In this document: positions 1 to 5,586 of the stretch, piece by piece | How the letters are laid out: each line of letters opens with the position of its first letter | Numbering within the stretch: position 1 is the first letter of the stretch | From: Actinomycetales bacterium | GTDB lineage: Bacteria; Actinomycetota; Actinomycetes; Propionibacteriales; Nocardioidaceae | Assembly (NCBI GenBank): GCA_012513165.1 | Contig: JAAZCT010000167.1 | Span: 1-5,586 of the forward strand | Direction: 5' to 3' | Length of the DNA stretch: 5,586 nt | Notes under the pieces: model-generated | The model's input: only the letters and a program-made list of their open reading frames with translations | Told to the model about the DNA's origin: nothing | Database searches by the model: none | Made by a program: the position numbers and the translations under genes

Positions 1-445
1 GTGCCAAGGGGATGCGCACCTGAGCGAACTGACGGCACAATTTGTCGAGACCGAATCGACGTGCCTGTTCGGGAGTTTGAGTTTGTGGCAGGGCCTTGAC
101 GTTCCAGGTGCCACGTGCAACCTCGTCATCATCGATCGCGTTCCGTTTCCGAGGCCCGACGATCCCGTCATGAGCGCGAGGCAACGAGACGTCGAAAAGC
201 ATGGCGGCAACGGCTTCATGCAGATCGCCGCGCATCATGCGGCCTTGCTTCTGGCTCAGGGTGCAGGCCGCCTGATTCGTAGCCACGACGATCGGGGAGT
301 GGTAGCTATTCTCGATTCCCGGATCGTGACGGCTCGGTACGGTTCATTTCTGGTCAACAGTTTGCCTCCAATGCACCGCATGACCGACCCGGAGGCCGTA
401 CGAGCGGCGCTCGCCAGGCTAGCCGTGAATTCGCCAGTTGGCTAA
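1..445 (+). CDS. dinG: DinG-family ATP-dependent DNA helicase, C-terminal fragment (5' end outside window)
   Basis: The gene is open from the first base of the window (reading frame begins at base 2) to a TAA at 443-445, giving the last 147 residues. The product would be a superfamily 2, XPD/DinG-like 5'-3' helicase that unwinds DNA or R-loops during repair. Visible signatures are the segment around residues 26-36 ending WQGLDVPG, the stretch VIIDRVPFPRPDDP, and motif VI as QGAGRLIRS near residues 86-94, where Q86, R90 and R93 match the conserved Gln and Arg-finger positions. It ends with RYGSFLVNSLPP and a short helical tail, as actinobacterial DinG proteins do, so the C-terminus looks complete. 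The Walker A, Fe-S and DEAH motifs would lie upstream and cannot be checked. DinG-like helicases neighbour lexA in Streptomyces as I recall; here two genes separate them. Family assignment is firm; the exact DinG versus other XPD-like subgroup is less so. Confidence 0.9.
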   Translation, partial: CQGDAHLSELTAQFVETESTCLFGSLSLWQGLDVPGATCNLVIIDRVPFPRPDDPVMSARQRDVEKHGGNGFMQIAAHHAALLLAQGAGRLIRSHDDRGVVAILDSRIVTARYGSFLVNSLPPMHRMTDPEAVRAALARLAVNSPVG

Positions 446-507
446 GACGTGTAAGTAATTTGGTAGTGTTGACCCGTCTTTGTCTATCTTTGGGAAGTCT
501 GAACTCC

Positions 508-2247
508 ATGAAACGACTGCTAGCCGCTTCTTTTGTCGCAATCACGACGATGAGTTCGTTACTCATTGCAGTACCAGCCAACGCCGCGCCCGCTTTAGTT
601 ATTAAGTCGAGGCACATCGCGATGAATAGCGCGGGCTTAGGCAGCGTTCAAGTGGAGTGCCGTGCCAAAAAGACGTGCACTGGCAGTGTTTGGGCGACCA
701 ACCACAGTGCAAGCGCCACAAAATTTGCCGTCAAATCAGGGGCCACCGCCTACATCAAGATGAAGTTGACTGGATGGCAGAGCCTTCCAGTCGACAGCAG
801 GGGCTATCGAACGGTGACGCTCAACGCTCACGGAACCACCGCGGTAAGTGCGACTCTAGAACCGTGGAAGGCAGCAACGATCCGCGGCAGTGTTCAGCGG
901 CTCGGCGGCCCTGCAATTTCAGATATTGAAGTGCAATTGTGGCGCGTTGGTGCGCGTGACCGGATGGTCAGCACTCATCGAACCTCAGTTGCCGAGGGTG
1001 GCAATTTTTCCTTCACAGTTCCTGTCGGGATCAACAACGGGCCTTCGGCAAGTTATCGGAGCCAGACCATTGGAAAGCAAGACGGAAATCGTCGCACCTG
1101 GTGGTGGCAGGGCTCGAACGGAAACGCCACGGGCGGTACACCTCATTCAGCCCAAGCAACACGTTTCACGGTTACACGCAACGCCAGTCAGCAATTCGAT
1201 TATGTGACTAATTTCCGCTACTCATCGATCAGCGGACACATAACGCCGGTGGGTGCAGGAAAAGAAGTAACAGTCTTTCAGCGGCCAGCGGTATGGCCCG
1301 CCACGGCAGCAGGAATGCGCAATCTTGATGTGACGTCGTGTGCAGACGTGGTTGGCCGAGTCAAAACGAACTCAACGGGCGACTACAACATGGGGTTCGT
1401 GCCGGTCAATGCGAATCGCCAATACATCGTCAAGACAGAGACGTCTAGCTGGAACGGCACGAAAGGCACCTGTCATGCGGCGGTCAACTATCGGAACGCT
1501 GCCGATGGTGTCTCGACGCCTGGACTGTTGAGTGTCCCAGCCGGTGGCACAGTCAAGAACTTCAGCGAGGCTCGCACCGGCACGGCGGTGAGTATTGGTG
1601 TTAGCGGATACCAAGGAACTTCTGCTACCGCAAACATGGACAAGTGGATTACGATTCGCGAAGTCTCACCAGGCCGCTCGACCTTGAACTCAGACATTGT
1701 CTATCAGGGCATGGCCCGATCGCATGTGCTGCCTGAAGGCAGGTACTGGGTTGAAACCGGGCGTCGCCAAGGATGCTCGGCTTGGTACAGCAGCCGCTTT
1801 AAGGACAACAGTGGTTACTTCAATGGCGAAGATCGTGGCGCAGAAAAGTGGAAAGCCCAGAACTTCCGGATGTACCGCGACCACTGCCGTTCCTATTCCA
1901 CCGGCGCGTACAAGATGTTGTCGGTCACTGGAACAGGATCGCAAGCGATTTACTTGTCGAACCAGCAGGGCGGCACGGTCAAGGGCAAAATCACTGGCCG
2001 CACGAAGAAGCTGCGCGGGGAAGTTATGGTTCGCTTGACCTCAACGAACGGGAATACGGTTTACCGGACGGCACTATCGGACGGCTCGGGCAACTTTAGG
2101 GTGACGGGTCTTGCTCCCGGCAGTTATACAGTGAACGTCAACTCTGACTCTTGGCGCGGCATCAAACGTGGATTCTCGGGTAAGAAGCGAGTGACTGTCA
2201 AGGCCGGAAAGGTCCATTCAGTTGGCAAACTCAACTTCAAGGGTTGA
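508..2247 (+). CDS. Secreted multi-domain beta-sandwich protein (carboxypeptidase-regulatory/Cna-B-like modules)
   Basis: I do not recognise a named family for the whole 579-residue protein. It starts with a clear Sec signal peptide: MKR, a hydrophobic core over residues 4-22, and an AxA site with likely cleavage after A26. The mature part has an N-terminal domain (about 28-115) with C51 and C57, then four modules beginning near residues 124, 239, 358 and 488. Each opens with a V/I-x-G-x-V/I-like strand (IRGSV, ISGHI, VKGKI). The last one, with SDGSGNFRVTGLAPGSYTV at 525-543, is a textbook carboxypeptidase-regulatory/Cna-B-like fold signature. C278/C322 and C423/C460 could form further disulfides. 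No LPxTG, C-terminal membrane segment or catalytic motif is seen, so it is probably released or held non-covalently at the wall. The ATG at 508 is chosen over an in-frame TTG at 460 because it begins the signal peptide and has GGGAAG at 492-497. Binding, adhesion or a structural role is inference. Confidence 0.8.
   Translation: MKRLLAASFVAITTMSSLLIAVPANAAPALVIKSRHIAMNSAGLGSVQVECRAKKTCTGSVWATNHSASATKFAVKSGATAYIKMKLTGWQSLPVDSRGYRTVTLNAHGTTAVSATLEPWKAATIRGSVQRLGGPAISDIEVQLWRVGARDRMVSTHRTSVAEGGNFSFTVPVGINNGPSASYRSQTIGKQDGNRRTWWWQGSNGNATGGTPHSAQATRFTVTRNASQQFDYVTNFRYSSISGHITPVGAGKEVTVFQRPAVWPATAAGMRNLDVTSCADVVGRVKTNSTGDYNMGFVPVNANRQYIVKTETSSWNGTKGTCHAAVNYRNAADGVSTPGLLSVPAGGTVKNFSEARTGTAVSIGVSGYQGTSATANMDKWITIREVSPGRSTLNSDIVYQGMARSHVLPEGRYWVETGRRQGCSAWYSSRFKDNSGYFNGEDRGAEKWKAQNFRMYRDHCRSYSTGAYKMLSVTGTGSQAIYLSNQQGGTVKGKITGRTKKLRGEVMVRLTSTNGNTVYRTALSDGSGNFRVTGLAPGSYTVNVNSDSWRGIKRGFSGKKRVTVKAGKVHSVGKLNFKG
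2206..2212 (+). promoter_or_regulatory. Shine-Dalgarno-like site supporting the TTG start of galE
   Basis: GGAAAGG lies nine bases before the TTG at 2222 and sits inside the 3' end of the secreted-protein gene. It favours the TTG over the alternative GTG at 2273, which has no purine-rich element in front of it. Confidence 0.4.
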
Positions 2248-3223
2248 GGTAGCGCGTGATGCAGCACCTCGTGTGCTGGTCACGGGAGGTGCCGGATACA
2301 TCGGTTCGCACGTGGTGCGGGCGCTCCAGGCAGCCGGTTTAGCTCCTGTAGTTGTCGATAATCTATCGACCGGGCACGCCAGTTTTGTACCCGCAGCAGT
2401 GTCGTTCCATCAGATAGATGTCCTTGACACGGATGCATTGACGTCAGTCATGGAATCGGAGTCCGTTGCGGCGGTCATTCACCTGGCCGCCTACAAGTAC
2501 GCAGGCGTTTCCGTGACTCGCCCGATCCACACCTGGCAACAGAACGCCCAAGGCACGATCAGCCTGCTGGCCGCGATGGAGCGTGCATCGGTGGGCAAAC
2601 TGGTCTTCTCGTCGACAGCAGCGGTGTACGGGACGGCAGATATTCCCTTGGTGCTAGAAACTACGCCTACTCATCCTGAGTCGCCCTATGGCGAGACGAA
2701 ACTCGCGGCTGAGCGAATGATCGCTGATCTTGGCGCAACTGGCGCCTTAGCGTATACGAATCTCCGATACTTCAATGTGGTTGGTTCGGGTGCTCGTGAA
2801 CTCTATGATTCGAGTCCGCACAATTTGTTCCCGCTCGTCATTGATGCGCTGTTGGAAGACCGGCAGCCGGTGATATTCGGTGATGACTATCCAACTCCGG
2901 ACGGAACCTGCGTGCGTGACTATGTGCATGTCAGCGACCTTGCAGATGCGCATGTGGTTGCGCTCGAGCGGTTACTTGAGGATCAGCCGCTTGAGCCGGT
3001 CTACAACCTCGGCAGCGGTGACGGCGTCTCAGTTCGAGAGATCATGGACGCCGTAGCGGCAGTCACCGGAATCGGATTCGCGCCTGTTGTCGCAGAACGG
3101 CGACCGGGCGATCCTCCGCGCATCGTCGCCTCCGGTGAGCTTGCTGCGCGCGATCTCGACTGGAAAATGCGCCACAGCCTGGAAGACATGGTTCGTTCAG
3201 CTTGGCAAGCCCGCAAAGATTGA
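2222..3223 (+). CDS. galE: UDP-glucose 4-epimerase (NAD-dependent sugar epimerase)
   Basis: The 333-residue product is a short-chain dehydrogenase/reductase of the extended GalE type, expected to interconvert UDP-glucose and UDP-galactose in the cytoplasm with bound NAD. The Rossmann motif TGGAGYIGSH is at 21-30 and the NAD-ribose acidic residue is in VVVDNLSTGH (D46). The catalytic set is FSSTAAVYG (129-137) with Y156 and K160 in SPYGETK. GalE hallmarks LRYFNVVGSG (181-190) and DGTCVRDYVHVSDLADAH (227-244) are both present, and length is normal for the family. The start is uncertain. TTG at 2222 has a Shine-Dalgarno-like element and overlaps the previous stop by 26 bases, suggesting translational coupling. 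GTG at 2273 would give MLVTGG, slightly shortening strand 1. Galactose-containing wall or exopolysaccharide supply is the likely role. A related nucleotide-sugar epimerase with different specificity is possible. Confidence 0.92.
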   Translation: MANSTSRVEVARDAAPRVLVTGGAGYIGSHVVRALQAAGLAPVVVDNLSTGHASFVPAAVSFHQIDVLDTDALTSVMESESVAAVIHLAAYKYAGVSVTRPIHTWQQNAQGTISLLAAMERASVGKLVFSSTAAVYGTADIPLVLETTPTHPESPYGETKLAAERMIADLGATGALAYTNLRYFNVVGSGARELYDSSPHNLFPLVIDALLEDRQPVIFGDDYPTPDGTCVRDYVHVSDLADAHVVALERLLEDQPLEPVYNLGSGDGVSVREIMDAVAAVTGIGFAPVVAERRPGDPPRIVASGELAARDLDWKMRHSLEDMVRSAWQARKD

Positions 3224-3234
3224 GTACCTGAGTT

Positions 3235-3930
3235 TCAAACTCGACGCAATACCGCGGTGACCTTGCCCAAGATGGTCGCGTTGCGACCGTCAATAGGTTC
3301 GAACGCCTCGTTATGCGGGAGTAGCCAGACCTCGCCGTTTTTCTTGCTGAGGGTTTTAACCGTGGCCTCGCCGTCGATCATGGCCGCAACGATTTCGCCG
3401 TTCTCGGCGACGGCTTGTTGGCGAATGACCACGAAGTCACCGTCACAAATTGCAGCATCAATCATGGATTCGCCGCGAACTTCCAGAAGGAAGAGTGTGC
3501 CGTCGCCGACGAGCGTTTTTGGCAACGGCATGACTTCTTCAACGCGCTCTTCAGCGAGGATCGGCCCGCCAGCGGCGATTTGACCCAGCAACGGCACGAG
3601 CGTGGCTTCGGGGAACTGATCGCCGATCCCAGTGTCGTCTTGATATCGGGAAGCGCGACGAGTGCTCTGGCCTTCAGGCAATCGAATCTCAAGAGCGCGC
3701 GGACGGCTTTGGTCGCGCTTGATGAAGCCCTTCTCTTCGAGAACTCGCAGTTGGTGAGAGACCGACGAAGTGCTTGCTAAGCCGACTGCGGCTCCCACCT
3801 CTCTCATGCTGGGCGGAAAACCACGCTGCTCGAAACTGTCGCGGAGGAACTCGAGGATCTTACGCTGCCTCGGGGTGAGGCCAGACTCGTCGGCAGGTCC
3901 GTCGGGCAGTTCGGTGATCTCGTCGCTCAT
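3235..3930 (-). CDS. lexA: LexA, SOS-response transcriptional repressor and self-cleaving protease
   Basis: The 231-residue product has an N-terminal winged helix (about 18-80) with [15 protein letters not shown] at 18-32 and the recognition-helix region [18 protein letters not shown] at 53-70. A linker follows, then the S24 self-cleaving domain (about 110-231). The cleavage pair is A120-G121 in GQIAAGGP, the nucleophile is S155 in RGESM, and the general base is K192 in ATVKTL; all are intact. RecA-ssDNA filaments would trigger cleavage and lift repression. The frame stays open to 4098 on this strand, but the ATG at 3930 gives the family-typical N-terminus; longer versions would run into the YihY gene. 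No Shine-Dalgarno is visible, and a promoter only seven bases away suggests a leaderless transcript. A LexA box overlaps the -35, so autoregulation is expected. The gene is convergent with galE, with 11 bases between stop codons and no terminator hairpin in that gap. Confidence 0.97.
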   Translation of the reverse strand: MSDEITELPDGPADESGLTPRQRKILEFLRDSFEQRGFPPSMREVGAAVGLASTSSVSHQLRVLEEKGFIKRDQSRPRALEIRLPEGQSTRRASRYQDDTGIGDQFPEATLVPLLGQIAAGGPILAEERVEEVMPLPKTLVGDGTLFLLEVRGESMIDAAICDGDFVVIRQQAVAENGEIVAAMIDGEATVKTLSKKNGEVWLLPHNEAFEPIDGRNATILGKVTAVLRRV

Positions 3931-3937
3931 AGGAATG

Positions 3938-3966
3938 ACGGTAGCGCGAAACGCGGCGCCAATCAA
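3938..3966 (-). promoter_or_regulatory. Predicted lexA promoter, leaderless arrangement
   Basis: On the minus strand, TTGATT (3961-3966) and TACCGT (3938-3943) are separated by exactly 17 bases. The -10 fits the actinobacterial TANNNT form. Its end is seven bases from the lexA ATG, so transcription should begin at or next to the start codon. This agrees with the missing Shine-Dalgarno. The -35 overlaps the LexA box at 3963-3978, so bound repressor would occlude RNA polymerase. Confidence 0.6.
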
Positions 3967-3978
3967 ACATATGTTCGA
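3963..3978. promoter_or_regulatory. LexA-binding SOS box at the lexA promoter
   Basis: The site reads TCAAACATATGTTCGA, one mismatch (third base) from TCGAAC-N4-GTTCGA, the consensus known for actinobacterial and Bacillus LexA. It lies 33 bases upstream of the lexA ATG and covers most of the predicted -35. It also sits 17 bases beyond the YihY stop codon, so it probably serves lexA alone. Confidence 0.9.
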
Positions 3979-3994
3979 ATGGGCGTGGCGTGTT

Positions 3995-4825
3995 CTACCG
4001 GCGCACGAAAGGCTCGTCTTGTTGCTCGTACTCTGCATGGACACACGCTCCCGCGAGAATTGACCACACTGCGATCCAGATCCACAGCAACAGCACAATC
4101 ACGCCCGCGAGTGCGCCGTAGGTGGCCTGGTAGCTTCCGAACGAACTGACATAGAAAGAAAAACCGGCAGTTGAAATGACGCTGGCTGCCGTCGCGATAC
4201 CTACGCCGAGCCATAACGGCGTGCCTTTGCTGGCACTCTGGGGAGCGAGTTTGAACACAACGGTCAGGGCGATGCCTAACGCCGCGATGAGGATCGTCCA
4301 GCGGGCTATCTCGATGATATGCCCGCCGACGGCGCTGTCCGTCAGAAAGAAAGGAACCCAAGTTCGCGCGGATAGGACCCCGATGACGACCACCAAAAGC
4401 AGCCCTGCCCCAAAGGTTAGCGCCAAACCCAACGCGCGCCCGGCCACGTACGAGCGCTGGCTGCCAGTCTCGTACATGAAATTCACGGCCTTGAGCAAGT
4501 TCGCAATCCCGCCCGAGGCTCCCCAAAACGCGATGACCAGTGCTGCGATCGCGCCAAAGCTAAGTGAAGAACTACCGGTATTGGCTAGTTGCTCAAGCTG
4601 GTTTTGCACGAGTGATGCGGCATCAGCCGGCAGTACCTCGATGAGTGTCTTAGAGAGCGACTCCAAGGCGTTCGGGTTGAGAAAGAGTCCAAAGATCGAC
4701 ACAGCGGCAACGAGGGCAGGGATTAGGGATAGGAAGAAGTAAAACGAAACCCCAGCAGCAAGCAGGGTTGCCTGATTGCGCGTCGCCCGGGCGAGTACCG
4801 CGCGGCCGAAGTAGAAGAGATTCAT
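3995..4825 (-). CDS. YihY/BrkB-family inner-membrane protein
   Basis: The 276-residue product belongs to the YihY/BrkB family (older label: ribonuclease BN-like, a mis-assignment for this family). Function is not established; transport or envelope roles have been suggested. About six hydrophobic segments are visible, near residues 20-48, 88-110, 130-153, 168-192, 203-224 and 237-260. Family signatures are [16 protein letters not shown] (23-38), [19 protein letters not shown] (101-119) and [19 protein letters not shown] (236-254), followed by LAGACVHAE in place of the usual LGAE-type motif. The tail is short and charged. The ATG at 4825 has no Shine-Dalgarno; a TAGCCT hexamer six bases upstream suggests a leaderless mRNA. 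It precedes lexA in the same direction with 64 bases between and no terminator visible, so read-through into lexA is possible. It is divergent from the LysM gene, and a LexA box lies 55 bases upstream, so SOS control is possible but unproven. Confidence 0.9.
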   Translation of the reverse strand: MNLFYFGRAVLARATRNQATLLAAGVSFYFFLSLIPALVAAVSIFGLFLNPNALESLSKTLIEVLPADAASLVQNQLEQLANTGSSSLSFGAIAALVIAFWGASGGIANLLKAVNFMYETGSQRSYVAGRALGLALTFGAGLLLVVVIGVLSARTWVPFFLTDSAVGGHIIEIARWTILIAALGIALTVVFKLAPQSASKGTPLWLGVGIATAASVISTAGFSFYVSSFGSYQATYGALAGVIVLLLWIWIAVWSILAGACVHAEYEQQDEPFVRR

Positions 4826-4831
4826 ACATCG

Positions 4832-4837
4832 AGGCTA
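4832..4837 (-). promoter_or_regulatory. Possible -10 element for the YihY gene
   Basis: TAGCCT on the minus strand fits TANNNT and ends six bases before the ATG at 4825, the spacing expected of a leaderless actinobacterial promoter. No convincing -35 is found at 16-18 bases; TTGGCG at 4858-4863 is 20 bases away. The call rests mainly on position and on the lack of a ribosome binding site. Confidence 0.3.
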
Positions 4838-4879
4838 TCGAGTTGCGCAGCGGCTCGCGCCAAGGCCCCGACACGCCAA

Positions 4880-4895
4880 TCGAACATATTTTCGA
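4880..4895. promoter_or_regulatory. LexA-binding SOS box in the divergent YihY/LysM control region (distal box)
   Basis: TCGAACATATTTTCGA has a perfect left half-site and one mismatch (T for G) in the right half of TCGAAC-N4-GTTCGA. It is 55 bases upstream of the YihY start and 100 bases upstream of the LysM start. Its centre is 50 bases from the centre of the next box. Confidence 0.8.
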
Positions 4896-4924
4896 ACAAG
4901 TCTGTTTTTGTCAGTGTCATGCCA

Positions 4925-4930
4925 TACAGT
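4925..4930 (+). promoter_or_regulatory. Possible -10 element for the LysM gene
   Basis: TACAGT fits TANNNT and would place transcription start near 4937, inside the first of the two abutting LexA boxes. No good -35 is seen 16-18 bases upstream. TTGTCA at 4908-4913 is a fair -35 in isolation but leaves only 11 bases to this -10; paired at normal spacing it would put the -10 inside the box instead. Confidence 0.3.
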
Positions 4931-4945
4931 CGTACATGTGTTCGA
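4930..4945. promoter_or_regulatory. LexA-binding SOS box, first of an abutting pair before the LysM gene
   Basis: TCGTACATGTGTTCGA has a perfect right half-site and one mismatch (fourth base) in the left. It ends 50 bases before the LysM ATG and is followed immediately, with no gap, by another box. Confidence 0.8.
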
Positions 4946-4961
4946 TAGAACGAATGTTCGA
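4946..4961. promoter_or_regulatory. LexA-binding SOS box, second of the abutting pair
   Basis: TAGAACGAATGTTCGA has a perfect right half-site and one mismatch (second base) in the left. It lies 34 bases before the LysM ATG, probably within the early transcribed region, so a bound LexA dimer could block start or escape of RNA polymerase. Confidence 0.8.
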
Positions 4962-4983
4962 ACAGCATGAACTGGTTTTAGCA

Positions 4984-4989
4984 GAGGAG
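4984..4989 (+). promoter_or_regulatory. Ribosome binding site deciding the LysM-gene start
   Basis: GAGGAG lies six bases before the ATG at 4996. It selects this codon over in-frame upstream starts, including an ATG at 4954 that falls inside a LexA box and has no such element. Confidence 0.8.
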
Positions 4990-4995
4990 TTTGAC

Positions 4996-5382
4996 ATGAC
5001 TATTGCAATTGATGCCCGCATCCGTCCCGGCGCAGGGGCGGTCCGTCCTGCGGCTTTCGGAATCCAGCGCACGCCTCAAACCAAGTCGGTCACAGTGTTG
5101 ACCGCTCGGGGTCGCCTTGTGCTGGCGCTTTTGGTCGTCTGCGCCATTGCCGTCGGCGCAGTTCTTTTGGGCTCCACCGTCGCCGCGACTCAAGACGCAG
5201 GCGTGGCCGAGGTCGCGACTGTAGTCGTGCAGCCGGGAGATTCCTTATGGGCCATTGCGTCTGAGGCGAATCCAGGTGGTGACATCCGCAGGACGATCGG
5301 CGAGATCGTTAGACTCAATTCGCTCGAAAGCGGGAGCTCGTTGCCCGCAGGTCTATCGCTTTCAGTTCCTGTCTACGAATAA
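4996..5382 (+). CDS. Membrane-anchored LysM protein, likely SOS-induced cell-division inhibitor (Rv2719c/DivS/YneA type)
   Basis: The 128-residue product has a cytoplasmic N-terminal stretch (1-38) with several Arg/Lys, one membrane segment (about 40-62, LVLALLVVCAIAVGAVLLG) and an extracellular LysM domain (about 74-125) with VQPGDSLWAIASEANP, an IGEIVRLNSL helix and a terminal LPAGLSLSVP strand. LysM domains bind N-acetylglucosamine-containing glycan of peptidoglycan. The layout matches Bacillus YneA, Corynebacterium DivS and mycobacterial Rv2719c, which are LexA-repressed and stop septation after DNA damage. Those genes lie close to lexA and usually diverge from it; here one YihY gene lies between. 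Three candidate LexA boxes precede the gene and a strong terminator follows 17 bases after the stop, so it is probably a single-gene SOS unit. The architecture and context are firm; division inhibition itself is inferred from family and regulation. A general wall-binding protein is the alternative. Confidence 0.85.
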   Translation: MTIAIDARIRPGAGAVRPAAFGIQRTPQTKSVTVLTARGRLVLALLVVCAIAVGAVLLGSTVAATQDAGVAEVATVVVQPGDSLWAIASEANPGGDIRRTIGEIVRLNSLESGSSLPAGLSLSVPVYE

Positions 5383-5399
5383 TGCACGATTTCTAGGCT

Positions 5400-5459
5400 T
5401 GATCCGCGCCAACAGTTGCCTTGGGGAAGGGGCTCTGGCGCGGATCATTTTCTTTTCTC
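5400..5459 (+). terminator. Rho-independent terminator of the LysM gene
   Basis: A perfect 12-base inverted repeat, TGATCCGCGCCA at 5400-5411 and TGGCGCGGATCA at 5436-5447, is followed at once by TTTTCTTTTCTC. The 24-base interior contains a small CCTT/AAGG hairpin with a GGGG loop (5419-5430). The T-rich tail occurs only on the plus-strand side, so it acts on rightward transcription. Confidence 0.92.
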
Positions 5460-5547
5460 GACACGCCGAGAACAATGTGGCGCACATCACGTGACCTGCG
5501 CAAACGTCAGAACTTTTCTAGTTTTCCGAGCAACACGCTCGATCGCC

Positions 5548-5576
5548 TTGATCTCGTGGTGGCGGACGTCTAAGGT
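5548..5576 (+). promoter_or_regulatory. Candidate outward-facing promoter at the window edge
   Basis: TTGATC (5548-5553) and TAAGGT (5571-5576) are 17 bases apart, a good match to housekeeping actinobacterial promoters, and predict transcription starting near 5583 and leaving the window. Between the terminator and this element (5460-5547) I see no gene or other signal. No start codon follows within the window. In many actinobacteria nrdR follows lexA/LysM genes, so that gene is a guess for what comes next. Confidence 0.4.
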
Positions 5577-5586
5577 AAACACAACA

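Noticed and set aside
464..474. Possible promoter elements (TAGTGT at 464-469, TTGACC at 469-474) before the secreted-protein gene
   Set aside because: Neither has a partner hexamer at 16-18 bases. A promoter may exist between dinG and this gene, but I cannot place it.
460..507. Earlier TTG start of the secreted protein
   Set aside because: It would add 16 residues before the MKR signal peptide and has no ribosome binding site; the ATG at 508 has both.
3290..3315. GGTTCGAACG inside lexA as a further LexA box
   Set aside because: The half-sites are back to back (GTTCGAAC) without the four-base spacer of the operator, and it lies in the coding sequence at the 3' end.
3931..4098. N-terminal extension of lexA by 56 residues to an upstream start in the same frame
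   Set aside because: The extension is Cys/Ser-rich, unlike any LexA N-terminus, overlaps the YihY gene and would translate through the SOS box and promoter. The ATG at 3930 gives a normal length.
3963..4526. Long minus-strand open frame of 187 codons, and the plus-strand frame at 4176-4742
   Set aside because: Both are shadows of the YihY gene in other frames: one is Arg-rich and the other low in recognisable features, and neither matches any family I know.
4768..4995. Longer LysM protein starting at 4768, or at the in-frame ATG 4954
   Set aside because: The upstream part overlaps the YihY coding region and all three LexA boxes. Only the ATG at 4996 has a good Shine-Dalgarno, and it gives the family-typical short cytoplasmic tail and membrane segment.
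1..5586. Novel defence system, CRISPR array, mobile element, tRNA or rRNA
   Set aside because: No repeat arrays, transposase or integrase signatures, terminal inverted repeats, tRNA-like folds or defence domains were seen. The novelty here is regulatory layout and one unknown secreted protein rather than a new system.

Overview
The window looks like chromosomal DNA of an actinobacterium (Actinomycetota). LexA is of the actinobacterial type, and its candidate binding sites fit TCGAAC-N4-GTTCGA, the SOS box shared by Actinobacteria and Bacillus. A small membrane-anchored LysM protein of the Rv2719c/DivS/YneA kind lies close to lexA. Two of the promoters I can propose imply leaderless mRNAs, which are common in this phylum. 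Genus cannot be told from the sequence alone.

Layout. Positions 1-445 (+) hold the C-terminal end of a DinG-type ATP-dependent helicase whose N-terminus lies outside the window. After 62 bases comes a 579-residue secreted protein of four beta-sandwich-like modules (508-2247, +), then a galE-type UDP-glucose 4-epimerase (2222-3223, +) whose likely TTG start overlaps the end of the secreted gene. lexA (3235-3930, -) converges on galE with 11 bases between the stop codons. Upstream of lexA, in the same orientation, is a YihY/BrkB-family membrane protein (3995-4825, -). Divergent from it is a LysM cell-division-inhibitor-like gene (4996-5382, +), closed by a strong intrinsic terminator (5400-5459). 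The last 127 bases hold no gene start, but a plausible outward-facing promoter at 5548-5576.

How the parts fit. The region is centred on SOS control. Four candidate LexA boxes are visible, each with one mismatch from the symmetric consensus. One lies at the lexA promoter. Three lie between the YihY gene and the LysM gene, and two of these abut end to end over the likely start of LysM-gene transcription. The expected circuit is autorepression of lexA plus tight repression of a division blocker until DNA damage triggers LexA self-cleavage. The YihY gene sits between the two SOS genes and shares the divergent control region, so it may also respond to damage; that is inference. The secreted protein and galE look like an unrelated envelope or carbohydrate pair placed between dinG and lexA. 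I see no mobile element, CRISPR array, tRNA, rRNA or recognisable defence system.
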